Source: a virus. From it: a DNA stretch of 64,000 bases. How positions within the stretch are numbered: the first letter of the stretch is position 1; every line of letters starts with the position of its first letter. The stretch is from positions 35,020 through 99,019 of IMG/VR virus record IMGVR_UViG_3300025430_001199; one strand, written 5' to 3'. Below are positions 9,670-20,679 of this stretch, in pieces. The translations under genes were made by a program, and so were the position numbers. Below the pieces are notes generated by a model. The model saw nothing but the letters and a program-made list of their open reading frames with translations. It was not told the origin of the DNA and searched no databases.

Positions 9670-9689
9670 TAGAAAATAGGAATAAAATA

Positions 9690-12600
9690 ATGTCAGTATT
9701 AAACTTTCCAAGTAGCCCTTCAGTTGGACAACAATATACAGGTGATAATGAAGTAACTTACATCTTCGATGGTGTGAAATGGGAAGGTTATAGCCCCGTA
9801 CTATCCTCTGCTACAAATAGCATTAGCAACAATGGATACATTGTACAGGTCAATGGCAGCGGAAATCTTGTTATTCCTGTTGGTGCTACTATCATTGACG
9901 AAGCTGGCAATCCTGTTTTAACCAGTGGAGGCAGCGGTGCCCAAGGTACTACAGGTGCTCAAGGTATACACGGCGCTCAAGGCACCACCGGCTCAACAGG
10001 TGCTCAAGGAACTGCTGGATTCAACGGCAATACAGGTGTACAAGGTACTACAGGTGTTCAAGGAACTATTGGATCTACAGGAGCCCAAGGTACAACTGGA
10101 AATACTGGCGTACAAGGTGCTACTGGTATAGCAACTACCATTGTTGGCTCAGTGGCTAACAGCGCAAGTTTGCCCCCTAGCAGTACCCTTGGTTCTAGTT
10201 ATATTGATGAAGGTAATGGCGACTTATATGTATGGACTGGCACTGGATTTACCAATGTTGGTCAAATCGTAGGACCTAGCGGTGCTCAGGGTACTACAGG
10301 TGTTCAAGGTACAGCTGGTAGTAATGGCGCACAAGGAACTGCTGGCACTAATGGTCAGGGTGTGCCCACAGGCGGAACTGCTGGACAAGTTCTTATCAAG
10401 ATTGATAGTACAGATTATAATACACAATGGATTACACGCTCGTTTTCTGGATACGCTACAACTAGCACATTGGTCAACGGCGCTTTCACCGCCACATTAG
10501 ACACATACGGTAATTTTGTAGTTCCTGGTGTAATAACAAACAACAATCCAACTGGCACTGGGGTTGCTGTAGCCCCTAACTATCCCGGCCAAGGTGCGAT
10601 CCTTTCCAATTTTAGTGGTAATCAAGAATTCTTTGTTCAAGACGACGGCGCTTATGTACAGACTAGTGTCAACAATAGTGGAACCGTTTATAATCAATGG
10701 ATATTTGGCCTAGACGGTGTATTAAATCTGCCTAGCACCGTAGGTGATATTAAACGAGATGGTGTAAGCGTATTAGGTGGTGGCGGAGGTTCTGGTGGAC
10801 CAGTCAACCAGCTGACTAGTGGTACCGCAGTTGTAAGTTTAGATACCAACGGTACACTTAAGACTAGATCTCCAAACTTAGAAATCAAAGTAGGTGCTAG
10901 TACGGCTCCATACTGGGTAGCAGAGTACGGCGGACTCAGCGCCGCAGCCAGCGCATTGAGCGATTATGTCTATGGAACTGGCGCAGTCTACGACAGCAAA
11001 GGCAATCTATATATTATAGGTACAGCAACCGGTGGTGGTAGTACTGCCGATAGTTTAATGTTAAAGTATGATCCTGAAGGTAACTTGTTATGGCACAAGA
11101 CTTGGAAAGATCCTGTTAACGGCGGAAACTGCGGTGCTACCAATGTGGCTATTGCCATAGACAGTAACGATCGCATCTACTGGGTGGCCAATGATTGGAC
11201 TGCTGGTGGTATGTGGTGTGGTTATATGGACACAGACGGTAATCTTGGTCTTAATGGAACAGCACAGCAAGTACTAGGTGTTAACTATCTTAATCCCACA
11301 GATATCGCTGTTGATAACTTGGGTAACTTCTATCTTTCTGGATACAATAACGGCGGCAGCGGTTTTGGTGGTTATGGAATCCCGACTGTTGTCAAAGTCT
11401 CCAGCACTGGGACCGTGGCATGGAGTAGTACGGTAACTCCTATTGCTTCTGATTCTAGTACCAGTACAGGTATATATCGTGCGGTTACTGTTGATCCAGA
11501 CACAGGATCAGTATGGGCCATTGGTGATTATAATGACGGCGGTAGTCATTGGGCTATGTTGAGCAAATGGGATAGTTCAGGTGTAAATCAGTGGACCAAT
11601 AAACTAGTCACATCCTCGGGCGACATTGGCGATGCGGTAGTGTTTAATAGCGGCTATGTTTATACCGTGGTCAATGACGGCACTGAAAATCTTGTACGAG
11701 TTTCTAAATTAAATCCAGACGGAACACTGGTATGGGCTTCGGCATTAGCGCAAGGCACTGGTTCAAAAGGCTACGATCTAAGTTTTGATTTAAACGGTGA
11801 TGTTTATCTAACTGGTATATATTCTGGTCTTGGTTTATGGGTAACTAAGTTAAATCATACAACTGGCACTTTAGTATATTCTCGAACCTTAACTACTGTA
11901 GACGGAGCAGAGATACTCGATGGTCAAGGTGATCCTATAGTTGGACACAGAGCGGGTGACATCTATAGAGATAGAATAGCTGTAGTAGCTTCTACTCTGG
12001 ACAGTCTCACACAGCCAGGAACAAGCAATAACAGAACCATCTTGGCACAACTACCACTTGATGGCAGTATTGCTGGAACATTTAGCAATGTTACGCTGGC
12101 CGATATAACCAGTAGCATATCTGGTATTAGTTCAACTGGTACTTATACTATAACAACTTTGTCTTGGACTACAGGGACTTACGGAACAAGTATTGGCACA
12201 TTGAGTCAGTTGGGTTCTAGTGTTGTTACACTGCTTGGTCAGATGAGCAGTCAAGTACTTAATATCAGTACAGGCACAAGATCTTCAAATTGGAACTTTG
12301 GTTCTGATGGTGGATTGGTATTCCCAGATGGCACTATACAAAACTCTGCTTGGAACATTGGTATACAATCATCATTGGTAAATGGCGCTTACACATTATT
12401 CTTGGGTACTGATGGTACTATAAACTTACCTAACTCTACTACTGGCGAACCTTTAATCCAATCAACTGCTACGATACAAATACTTGCCAATACATCTTAC
12501 TTTACATTTGGAACAGATGGCACATTAACATTCCCAGATAATACTGTACAGCATACTGCCTATACTGGATCGACTCATTGGAGTGTTACTCCGTCAGTAG

Positions 12601-14918
12601 CAGGTTGCCCAATATACACAGAACTAACTCCAGATCACTTCCAGGCGTACACACAGCAAAGTCACTTGGCGTTCAATAATGATGGCTCTTGGCATCTAGG
12701 CAGTAACTACAACGGCAACGGACTCTATAGTAATGATAATACCGCAACATTGTATTCTAATCTTGGTGATGTTGTTATTAGAACAGGCGATAGTTCAAAA
12801 TATTTTACATTTGGTCCTGATGGTAGTTTAACACTTCCGCAAACACCGGGCGGTGCCGCAGTTATCTCTGGCGGTGCTAATGGAGTACAGGTTACAGCAA
12901 ACAGTCATACTTGGGAATTCGGTCCTAATGGTGCTTTGGTATTCCCAGATACTACACAACAAACTACAGCCTATATTCCAGGCAGTGGCGGCGTAAGTAT
13001 CAACTCAGGTACTAACTTTGCCTCCATCTCAACAACTACCTTTACCATTGAAACAGGTAAGAACAGTTATTGGATCGCACAGTTTGGTGACTTGATGAAT
13101 AATAACGAAACAGACTATGGTAACTCGGTGATCTATGATAGCCAAGGTAATGTCATTGTTGCTGTTACTGATTTTACAGAATCAGCTAGTTATCCTCAAC
13201 CTTTGGTTGTAAAATATGATCCACAAGGTAATATTTTATGGAAACAACTGGTTGGAATTATAGGTAGTGCTGAAAGTCTCGATGTTGACAGTTCGGACAA
13301 TATCTATTTGTTGATCAATGATTACGATGCTGTCACCAGTCGAGTATTTCAGCTAGATCCTACAGGTGCTTTAACAAATCAAATAGATGTTACAGGCACC
13401 GACGAGGACATGTATGACATCGTAGTTGATGGTAGCGGTAACTTTTATGTAACTGGTTATGGAACAAATACATCAACTAATCAACTTACTGTGTTCAAAG
13501 GTAACTTCAGTGGTATTAGTTGGCAACAAGGTATTAACTTTACCGCAGGACAAAACGATTATGGCTATAGTATCGCTCTTGATGGCGCTAGTCCTCCTAA
13601 TGTCTATGCGTTTGGGAATTCCGATGCCAATGGTAGTGAGTTAGTTAAATTAGATAACAATGGTAATGTATTGTGGTCTGTAGGTATAACTGGAGCAGGC
13701 GTATACGGCAACGCAGTTTCAGTTGATTCTGCCGGCAATAGTTACACGGTATCTGCATATGGAGATGATTACACTGCTGTTGTTGCCAAATACGATACTA
13801 ATGGTAATCTAGTCTGGCAAGTAGAAATGGCCTATGGAACACATGATCCTACAGAAATACAATTGGGCGATGACGGCTACTTGTATATCACAGGATTGAC
13901 CAATACTGGTCCGTATAATAAAGCTATTTGGGTTGCCAAAATGGACACCAATGGCAATCTACAATGGACCAACGCCCTTAGTAATTTCTTCAACTACGAG
14001 GCTTTCACGCAATGGTATTGGAATGGACACAAAGATATTGCTGTGCGTAATGGGATGTTTGCGATTACTGCGGCCACAGAAAATCCAGCAAACATAAACA
14101 CTTCAACTAGTACTGTACCTTATCAAATGATAATAGTACAGTTTCCAACAGATGGAACTTATGCCTCCCCTAGTTTTTCTACTGCCAAAGAGTATCAAGG
14201 CTATGCTTATTTTAATACTCCTTGGTTAGAATCAACTTCAACTGCGGCATTAACTCTTAACACAGCTACCTTTGTTACTGGTAATCCAGGATTTGCCACT
14301 GATGCTAGTACAGCCACCCTAGTGGCCAGTACTCTAACTGGTAATGTAACTGGTATAATATCCAGCCCTATTTGGCAGTTTAACAACAGCGGTAATATTG
14401 TGTTCCCAGATGGCACACAACAATCAACTGCTTATCCAGGAGAAGGTAGTTCAAACATTGGTGAATATCAAGGACTTACTTCATCCACTGGATCTTACTA
14501 TACACGGGTTGGAATAGCAATTAAAAATGCCAGCGGATATAACCGTGTTGTTGGATTGACAAATTCAGCACAGACTTGGTTGAGTCTTGCTGATGTAGCA
14601 AAACAATTAGGCATATATTCTGGATGGATCAGTGGTATGATTATTGACTATAACGCATTTAATGTTGGTCTTGGTAATAATGGAAATATGGTGGGACAAA
14701 TCATCATGGCTGTGAATTATAATAATATGTCAGTGACTCATTTAGAAACAGCCATATCGACCAACAGCAGTGACAATTATGTATTTTCTAATCTAAGTTT
14801 GTGGGAACTCGGTGAAGGTTCATTACAGGCTATTAGAACTGATAATCTCTCTGGGCAACAACTAGATATCATATGGACAGCAAAAGTCTTTATCAACCCA
14901 AGCGAAAGTTTTTGCTAA
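9690..14918 (+). CDS. Giant tail-fibre protein: collagen-like repeats and two beta-propeller-like segments
   Basis: 1742 aa. The N terminus (FPSSPSVGQQY...FDGVKWEGY) matches the gene at 5236. Collagen-like triplets occupy about residues 83-147 and 198-224, followed by a GGTAGQVL-type linker common in phage fibres. Two long segments, about 393-807 and 1117-1503, consist of repeating D-x-x-GN-x-Y-V/I-x-G and KxDxxGNxxW units, the signature of SBBP/NHL-like beta-propellers. FPDGTxQxTAY motifs punctuate the regions between and after them. The extreme length, repeats and position argue for a side or long tail fibre. Which part touches the host cannot be told from sequence. Confidence 0.75.
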   Translation: MSVLNFPSSPSVGQQYTGDNEVTYIFDGVKWEGYSPVLSSATNSISNNGYIVQVNGSGNLVIPVGATIIDEAGNPVLTSGGSGAQGTTGAQGIHGAQGTTGSTGAQGTAGFNGNTGVQGTTGVQGTIGSTGAQGTTGNTGVQGATGIATTIVGSVANSASLPPSSTLGSSYIDEGNGDLYVWTGTGFTNVGQIVGPSGAQGTTGVQGTAGSNGAQGTAGTNGQGVPTGGTAGQVLIKIDSTDYNTQWITRSFSGYATTSTLVNGAFTATLDTYGNFVVPGVITNNNPTGTGVAVAPNYPGQGAILSNFSGNQEFFVQDDGAYVQTSVNNSGTVYNQWIFGLDGVLNLPSTVGDIKRDGVSVLGGGGGSGGPVNQLTSGTAVVSLDTNGTLKTRSPNLEIKVGASTAPYWVAEYGGLSAAASALSDYVYGTGAVYDSKGNLYIIGTATGGGSTADSLMLKYDPEGNLLWHKTWKDPVNGGNCGATNVAIAIDSNDRIYWVANDWTAGGMWCGYMDTDGNLGLNGTAQQVLGVNYLNPTDIAVDNLGNFYLSGYNNGGSGFGGYGIPTVVKVSSTGTVAWSSTVTPIASDSSTSTGIYRAVTVDPDTGSVWAIGDYNDGGSHWAMLSKWDSSGVNQWTNKLVTSSGDIGDAVVFNSGYVYTVVNDGTENLVRVSKLNPDGTLVWASALAQGTGSKGYDLSFDLNGDVYLTGIYSGLGLWVTKLNHTTGTLVYSRTLTTVDGAEILDGQGDPIVGHRAGDIYRDRIAVVASTLDSLTQPGTSNNRTILAQLPLDGSIAGTFSNVTLADITSSISGISSTGTYTITTLSWTTGTYGTSIGTLSQLGSSVVTLLGQMSSQVLNISTGTRSSNWNFGSDGGLVFPDGTIQNSAWNIGIQSSLVNGAYTLFLGTDGTINLPNSTTGEPLIQSTATIQILANTSYFTFGTDGTLTFPDNTVQHTAYTGSTHWSVTPSVAGCPIYTELTPDHFQAYTQQSHLAFNNDGSWHLGSNYNGNGLYSNDNTATLYSNLGDVVIRTGDSSKYFTFGPDGSLTLPQTPGGAAVISGGANGVQVTANSHTWEFGPNGALVFPDTTQQTTAYIPGSGGVSINSGTNFASISTTTFTIETGKNSYWIAQFGDLMNNNETDYGNSVIYDSQGNVIVAVTDFTESASYPQPLVVKYDPQGNILWKQLVGIIGSAESLDVDSSDNIYLLINDYDAVTSRVFQLDPTGALTNQIDVTGTDEDMYDIVVDGSGNFYVTGYGTNTSTNQLTVFKGNFSGISWQQGINFTAGQNDYGYSIALDGASPPNVYAFGNSDANGSELVKLDNNGNVLWSVGITGAGVYGNAVSVDSAGNSYTVSAYGDDYTAVVAKYDTNGNLVWQVEMAYGTHDPTEIQLGDDGYLYITGLTNTGPYNKAIWVAKMDTNGNLQWTNALSNFFNYEAFTQWYWNGHKDIAVRNGMFAITAATENPANINTSTSTVPYQMIIVQFPTDGTYASPSFSTAKEYQGYAYFNTPWLESTSTAALTLNTATFVTGNPGFATDASTATLVASTLTGNVTGIISSPIWQFNNSGNIVFPDGTQQSTAYPGEGSSNIGEYQGLTSSTGSYYTRVGIAIKNASGYNRVVGLTNSAQTWLSLADVAKQLGIYSGWISGMIIDYNAFNVGLGNNGNMVGQIIMAVNYNNMSVTHLETAISTNSSDNYVFSNLSLWELGEGSLQAIRTDNLSGQQLDIIWTAKVFINPSESFC

Positions 14919-14937
14919 TTAAAACTGGAAATAAACA

Positions 14938-17900
14938 ATGACAACATTTTACAAAAGAATAACTGGATCAAAAATACAAGGTAATGCTTCTTCGCTGACA
15001 GAACAAGCAGGTACACTAGTTATTAATGCGGATAATACAGTACACATACACGATGGTACTACTGTGGGTGGTAATCCTATAGGTGGAGGTGGTGCCGCAA
15101 ATAAATTAACATCATCAACTTATGCTGTAGTATTAGATAGTAGCGGTGTGTTAAACTTATCTACAGCCAGTACAATTCTAGGACAAGGCACAGATCCCAA
15201 TGTGTATATTGAGACAGTTAGTGGCGGCACAACAAGCGTTTGGACATTTAGCACCAGTGGTCAACTAACACTACCAGGTGCTACTCCTATCATTAATGGT
15301 AGCGGCACAGGCACCAATGTTACTATTATAGCGCAAAGCACAGCAACAACTAGCACCTGGGTATTTGGCGCAGATGGATCACTAGTTTTACCTGGACCAG
15401 CAGTAGGTACAACAAGTTATAGCAGAATTAAAACTGATGGGGCTTTCTTAAATCTTGATGTACAATACGGAAGCCTTGACAATGTTTATGGCGGTGCTCG
15501 TGTAGGAACTAATAGTACTGATCCGTTTGATATCATAACAGATTTCAACGGTGCTCATAACACTTGGAGATTTGGCGCAGATGGTAGTGTATCCTTGCCT
15601 AATCAATCTACACTATCTGATGGTAATGGCAATCTATCGATCACGTCTCCGAACACTGCGTCCATTACTGTATCAACTACGGTAGCATCTTGGGCTAACT
15701 TCTTATCCGATCAATCAAATAATCAACCATTCGTAGTTCAGGATTGCCAGTTTGACAGTCTGGGCAATGTTTATGCCACATTGATTGATGCTAATACCGG
15801 TACCAATACCAGTACTTTTACTACAGGTGTGGTCAAATATAACAATGTCGGTGAATCTATTTGGTTTCAACAAATATCAGGACCTTTGTCGCTTATTACC
15901 TACGGCTTGGCTGTGGATCAAAACAACGATGTTTATATTAATCTACTCGACGGCTCCACTGCCAATACTGTTACCAACATTGTAAAACTCAGCGGTTCTA
16001 CTGGAGGATTGATTTGGGCCAAACAACTCAGCGATGTAAATGATTGTGGTTATAATGCCTTGATTGGCCCAGATAATAATCTAGTTGTTAGCGGTACTTG
16101 GAATAACTCAGGTAGTGTTAATAATTTTGCGGCAAAAATTAATTCAACCAATGGTGATGTGATTTGGCAAAAGGTCTTCCTTGATCCTTCTAACAACGAT
16201 TATGATACCGGTATGGCCATTGATAACCTTGGCAACATTACCATAAGCGGTACAAGTTTTCCAAGCGGTTTTGGCAGTGCTATAACTCTTGATACAAATG
16301 GTAATCCTGTGTCCGGTGTTGTGTTTGCCAGTACAGGAACCCAATCAATAGAAATCACTGATGCTATTCACGACAGTCAAGGTAACTTGTATGTTACTGG
16401 CGCGGCCTATAATAATAGCAATGTTATGGCAGGTATGCTGGCTAAAATAGATCCTGCCGGCAATCAACTATGGGCATATCAAATAGGTCAAGGCGCCGGA
16501 TGTATAGATTTAGGATTGAGTTTAACCGTAGATCCCAGTGACAATGTTTATGTAGTTGGCATTACTGGTACCAGTAGTTTTATTACCAGCCTTGGCAGTT
16601 TTAGTTCATCCGGAACAGAATTATGGCAGTATTGGTTTAATACTCCAGGAAACGGTGGTACCGTGCCTGGTACTTTCCTAACCGGAGAGTTTTTCAGTGG
16701 CGGTGGTGGCGAATTTGGTAGTAATATAAGTTACCATAATGGTATGTTGGCGCTGGGAGTTATTGCCAGTGGCGGATCATCAGATTATGCTTATGTATTA
16801 AAAGTGCCATCGGATGGTAGTCCGGTGAATTTTGGTGGAGATATGTTGCCAATCTACTCAACAGCCAGCAATTGGACAGCAACATCAATCACTTTACAAA
16901 CTTCCCCTGTTCCTGGATATGTGCTTACTGCTACCATTACCACAGGCACATTGACCATAGTGTCAACCAGTACATTGTCTGATACTGTATGGCAAAGTCC
17001 ACCCTATACTTATGATTACACATCTACTAACATTATATCACAACAAAGTTCTTGGTCCTTTGACACTACGGGAGCATTGAATTTACCAATATCAAATACT
17101 GGTGTTGGCGACGGATGGGGTGTAATACAAACGCTGAACGCTTATCCTGAATTGCTGGCCTACGGTGTTGATCATGGTGGCCCAGAATTAGACTGGATGA
17201 ATACCAGTACTTTAGCAGATTTTGGCAGTAGTACCGTGATGCGTAATGTTATGTACATTAACGGTGGCGGCCTGTATGTTGAGATGAACGCTAACAATGT
17301 ATCAGGGCATCCTCAACCTCATTGGAGTTTCAATCCAGATGGTACTACACAGTTCCCTCACTTTACTATCTCAACAGCCACAGGCACAACTGGCACAGTT
17401 CTAACATTAGATGGTAGTGGAGTAGCAAGTTGGCAAACTCCTATCGGTGGTACTAATAGCAACTTGTTGTCATCGTTTGGCACTGATCAGGGAGTTGGAT
17501 CAACCTATTCAACTGGCAATCCTGTATTGTTTACTAACGATGATATGCTTATTCGTACAGGTGGCACAGCGGCCGCCGGCAGTGGTGGATCTGGACAAAT
17601 GTATATTATGTCCGCCGAAGATATAACAATTGGCACAGCAACCGATCCAGCATCCTTAACTGATGCAACCAGTGGTGTTACTTGTGACGCAAAGGTATAT
17701 ATTCTTCCTGCTCATTCTAATGGTGGAGTGAGCTCCACCGTTTCAATTACAGCAGGTAGCAATACATTGTCAGTTGATTCCGTAGGCGGATTAACCTACA
17801 ATAGCAGTCCTATTGCCGGCGGATCTGCTACCACAAGTACATTGTATGATGCAACCAACACTTATAATGTCTACTTAGATACCAGTGGTAATTTGAATTT

Positions 17901-19932
17901 AAGTTTAACTGGTATTATACAAGGTAGTAATGCCGACACCGATGTATACATACAAGGTGGCAGTAACACTTGGCAGTTTAATGCCGGTGGGAATATAGTT
18001 TTCCCAGATATGTCAGCACAAGGTACTGCTTGGTTGGGTGCTGGTAGTTATGATATCAGCAACTTTAATAATAATGGAACTTTTACATTACCGTATAGTC
18101 AACTAAGTGGTGCTCCGACTAATGTAAGTGCATTTAGCAATGATGCTGGATACTTAACCAGTGCATTCAGTGGCAACTATAGTGACCTAAGTGGTGCTCC
18201 GACTAATGTAAGTGCATTTAGCAATGATGCTGGATATCTAACCAGTGCATTCAGTGGCAACTATAGTGACCTAAGTGGTGCACCAACTAATGTAAGTGCA
18301 TTTACCAATGATGCTGGATACTTAACCAGTGCATTCAGTGGAAACTATAGTGATCTAAGTGGACTACCAACATTGTTTAGTGGAAACTATAGTGACCTAA
18401 GTGGTGCTCCTACAAGTCTAAATGCTTTTAGTAATGATCCTGGATTTATTACAACTTGGTCTTTAGTTCAAGATAGTAATCCTACAATGTCCGGCACACT
18501 TAACCTAAACGGAAATAAGTTACAATCTGCTGTTACTGGACAATATGCGGCGTCAACCAATCATCCAGTAACTCTTGAAGCACAATACTCATACAATGCT
18601 ACTTCTTGGGAAATGACAGGTACCGGTCACGGTTATAGTAATGGTACTAATATTGCTACTACTGGTGGATCTGGTACAGGAATGACCGTTAATATCTATG
18701 TTTCGGGACCTGGCCAAGTTAACTCTATTCAAGTCAATCAACCAGGAACTGGTTATCAGAACGGTGATGTGATTGGTATAACCGGCGGTGACGGTACAGC
18801 AGTATTTGTCATACACAACTATAATTCGTTGAACAATGGTGCCACAGCCGATTGGACATTTGGTATTGATAATTTGTTGAATGGTGTTTTGACACTACCA
18901 GGTGGTTCAACCATTACTGCGCAGGATAATGGATTACAAACAGTTATTGCCAATGGTGTATCAAATATTAATGTAGATGGCGATGGTGGTAGAATAGTTT
19001 TAACTCCTAATACTAGTAGTAATCTTTCCTATATTTTTGCAAGTGAATTAACAATACCTGGTAGTATCATACCAAATGTTGATGCACAGTACGATCTAGG
19101 ATCTACTAGCACACGATTCCGTAGTGCTTATGTAGGCACCGGAAGTTTGTTCATCCAAGATATCACACTAAGGACCAATGCTGAACTTACTGTCGACAAT
19201 GGACTATTGAGCATCAACGGTATTTCAAGTTTCAAAGCAGGTAGCCTGTTGATTGCCAACAACACCTTGACTACTTTTGATACCACACTTGATATCAATC
19301 TAGGAGACCCAGGCGGTGGCGACACTGGTGGTATTAATGTTTATCGTAATATACATTCAGTATTCAACAACCTGTATGAAACTGGCGGACAAATCACCGC
19401 AGACACCAGTGTACAAGTAGGTCGTTTATTAATCAGCAATCAACCAGGTGATGCTAATGCTCCAGGTATTACAACTACAGATACTTCAGTAGACTTCAGT
19501 CTTGGTGTGTTGAATGATACCGGCAACCTGGTAATCAATCGCAATGTGATACGCAATGGCAACCACGGTGCTACCGATACAGTAACCAACTATTCTCCCG
19601 ATGTTCCTGTGGGCGTCAACACGCCGTATCAGATTTATGGCGGAACGGATAACAGCATCTTGGCTGTAGAACTGACAGTGATCCTACAATACGGCACTAC
19701 CAGTGATACTGATACCGAACTGACCAAACTGTTGGCAACCATGAATGCCGGTGGCACAGCCAATCTGGTAGTGTTGGGACAAAGCCTTACAACCACAGCA
19801 TTTGCTCCGGCTACCTACACAGCCGGGGTAGCAGGAGGTGTTTTAACTGTATCAGTCCAGACTGCGGCTGGCAGTTCTACTGCCTTCTATCGTTATCATG
19901 CCACAGAGTTTGGCGGTTACTTTGGAGCATAA
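14938..19932 (+). CDS. Giant tail-fibre protein with a propeller-like segment and 28-residue repeats
   Basis: 1664 aa. The N terminus includes LVINADNTVHIHDGTTVGG, a phage fibre motif. Residues about 243-634 form a third copy of the SBBP-like propeller segment seen twice in the preceding gene. Residues about 1056-1172 are a near-perfect 28-residue tandem repeat (YSDLSGAPTNVSAFSNDAGY type) known from many phage fibres. Near residue 1380 an AQYDLGSTSTRFRSAY motif appears, which in other fibres precedes the C-terminal tip domain. The AGGTG-like upstream sequence is poor but the ATG directly follows the previous gene. Confidence 0.75.
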   Translation: MTTFYKRITGSKIQGNASSLTEQAGTLVINADNTVHIHDGTTVGGNPIGGGGAANKLTSSTYAVVLDSSGVLNLSTASTILGQGTDPNVYIETVSGGTTSVWTFSTSGQLTLPGATPIINGSGTGTNVTIIAQSTATTSTWVFGADGSLVLPGPAVGTTSYSRIKTDGAFLNLDVQYGSLDNVYGGARVGTNSTDPFDIITDFNGAHNTWRFGADGSVSLPNQSTLSDGNGNLSITSPNTASITVSTTVASWANFLSDQSNNQPFVVQDCQFDSLGNVYATLIDANTGTNTSTFTTGVVKYNNVGESIWFQQISGPLSLITYGLAVDQNNDVYINLLDGSTANTVTNIVKLSGSTGGLIWAKQLSDVNDCGYNALIGPDNNLVVSGTWNNSGSVNNFAAKINSTNGDVIWQKVFLDPSNNDYDTGMAIDNLGNITISGTSFPSGFGSAITLDTNGNPVSGVVFASTGTQSIEITDAIHDSQGNLYVTGAAYNNSNVMAGMLAKIDPAGNQLWAYQIGQGAGCIDLGLSLTVDPSDNVYVVGITGTSSFITSLGSFSSSGTELWQYWFNTPGNGGTVPGTFLTGEFFSGGGGEFGSNISYHNGMLALGVIASGGSSDYAYVLKVPSDGSPVNFGGDMLPIYSTASNWTATSITLQTSPVPGYVLTATITTGTLTIVSTSTLSDTVWQSPPYTYDYTSTNIISQQSSWSFDTTGALNLPISNTGVGDGWGVIQTLNAYPELLAYGVDHGGPELDWMNTSTLADFGSSTVMRNVMYINGGGLYVEMNANNVSGHPQPHWSFNPDGTTQFPHFTISTATGTTGTVLTLDGSGVASWQTPIGGTNSNLLSSFGTDQGVGSTYSTGNPVLFTNDDMLIRTGGTAAAGSGGSGQMYIMSAEDITIGTATDPASLTDATSGVTCDAKVYILPAHSNGGVSSTVSITAGSNTLSVDSVGGLTYNSSPIAGGSATTSTLYDATNTYNVYLDTSGNLNLSLTGIIQGSNADTDVYIQGGSNTWQFNAGGNIVFPDMSAQGTAWLGAGSYDISNFNNNGTFTLPYSQLSGAPTNVSAFSNDAGYLTSAFSGNYSDLSGAPTNVSAFSNDAGYLTSAFSGNYSDLSGAPTNVSAFTNDAGYLTSAFSGNYSDLSGLPTLFSGNYSDLSGAPTSLNAFSNDPGFITTWSLVQDSNPTMSGTLNLNGNKLQSAVTGQYAASTNHPVTLEAQYSYNATSWEMTGTGHGYSNGTNIATTGGSGTGMTVNIYVSGPGQVNSIQVNQPGTGYQNGDVIGITGGDGTAVFVIHNYNSLNNGATADWTFGIDNLLNGVLTLPGGSTITAQDNGLQTVIANGVSNINVDGDGGRIVLTPNTSSNLSYIFASELTIPGSIIPNVDAQYDLGSTSTRFRSAYVGTGSLFIQDITLRTNAELTVDNGLLSINGISSFKAGSLLIANNTLTTFDTTLDINLGDPGGGDTGGINVYRNIHSVFNNLYETGGQITADTSVQVGRLLISNQPGDANAPGITTTDTSVDFSLGVLNDTGNLVINRNVIRNGNHGATDTVTNYSPDVPVGVNTPYQIYGGTDNSILAVELTVILQYGTTSDTDTELTKLLATMNAGGTANLVVLGQSLTTTAFAPATYTAGVAGGVLTVSVQTAAGSSTAFYRYHATEFGGYFGA
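18103..18453 (+). repeat. 84 bp tandem repeat in a tail-fibre gene
   Basis: Units begin with CTAAGTGG at 18103, 18187, 18271 and 18355 (exact 84 bp period), followed by a 42 bp half unit at 18397. Copies one to three are almost identical, so copy number can change by recombination. Confidence 0.9.
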
Positions 19933-19935
19933 TAT

Positions 19936-20679
19936 ATGTCACTATCAGCAGGCGTTATAATAAAACACGGAGTTCGTGTTAAGTCAGCCACTCTCAATGG
20001 TGGCGGCAGACTGGCTCAGGGCAATCTAGCATTATACCTAGATGCCAATAATCCTGCAAGTTATCCAGGCACAGGAAATACTTGGTATGATTTAAGCGGT
20101 CAAGGTAATGATGTCACTATGCAGGTAGCCAATGCCGGTGATATTACATATACACAATCCAACGGTGGATATTTTACTTTGGCCAATGACGGGTATTTTA
20201 ACAATCTATCTACTTCAAATCTCCCAACAGGACCAAATCCTTATACTCTAAGTGCTTGGGTACGCTGGCCATCGGGCAGTTGGCCCGGCACTGGTGGGAT
20301 TATGAGTATTGGTAGTGCATTTGGATCCCAAAATGATGTAAACGCATTTAGAACAAATGGTACTAATGGTTTTCTTAACTATTGGTGGGCCAATGATCTT
20401 CCTGCCACTTCAAATGTTAATGCCGCGGCTTGGCTTAATGCAGTGGCAACTTGGGATGGATACAATCGTTATATATATGTTAATGGTATATTGTATGCTG
20501 GTGGAGAAGCGGCAGGACTAAACACCAGCGACGGTACACTACAAGTTGGTATTACATATACTGGTGGTGGTGAAGGACTAAATGGCAATATAGGGCAAGC
20601 ATTGATTTATACTCGTGCGCTAACTGCCAGAGAAATTTATACTAACTATGTATATACAAAAGGAAGGTACGGAGTATAA
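19936..20679 (+). CDS. LamG-like tail adhesin
   Basis: 247 aa single-domain protein. It shows the same LamG-like pattern as the double-domain gene at 8266: LYLDANNPASYPGTG-TWYDLSGQGND near the start, AVATWDGYNRYIYVNGI in the core and IYTRALTAREIYTNY near the end. It begins 3 nt after the preceding fibre gene and is directly abutted by the paralogue at 20680. Likely a glycan-binding accessory tip or adhesin. No signal peptide. Confidence 0.8.
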   Translation: MSLSAGVIIKHGVRVKSATLNGGGRLAQGNLALYLDANNPASYPGTGNTWYDLSGQGNDVTMQVANAGDITYTQSNGGYFTLANDGYFNNLSTSNLPTGPNPYTLSAWVRWPSGSWPGTGGIMSIGSAFGSQNDVNAFRTNGTNGFLNYWWANDLPATSNVNAAAWLNAVATWDGYNRYIYVNGILYAGGEAAGLNTSDGTLQVGITYTGGGEGLNGNIGQALIYTRALTAREIYTNYVYTKGRYGV

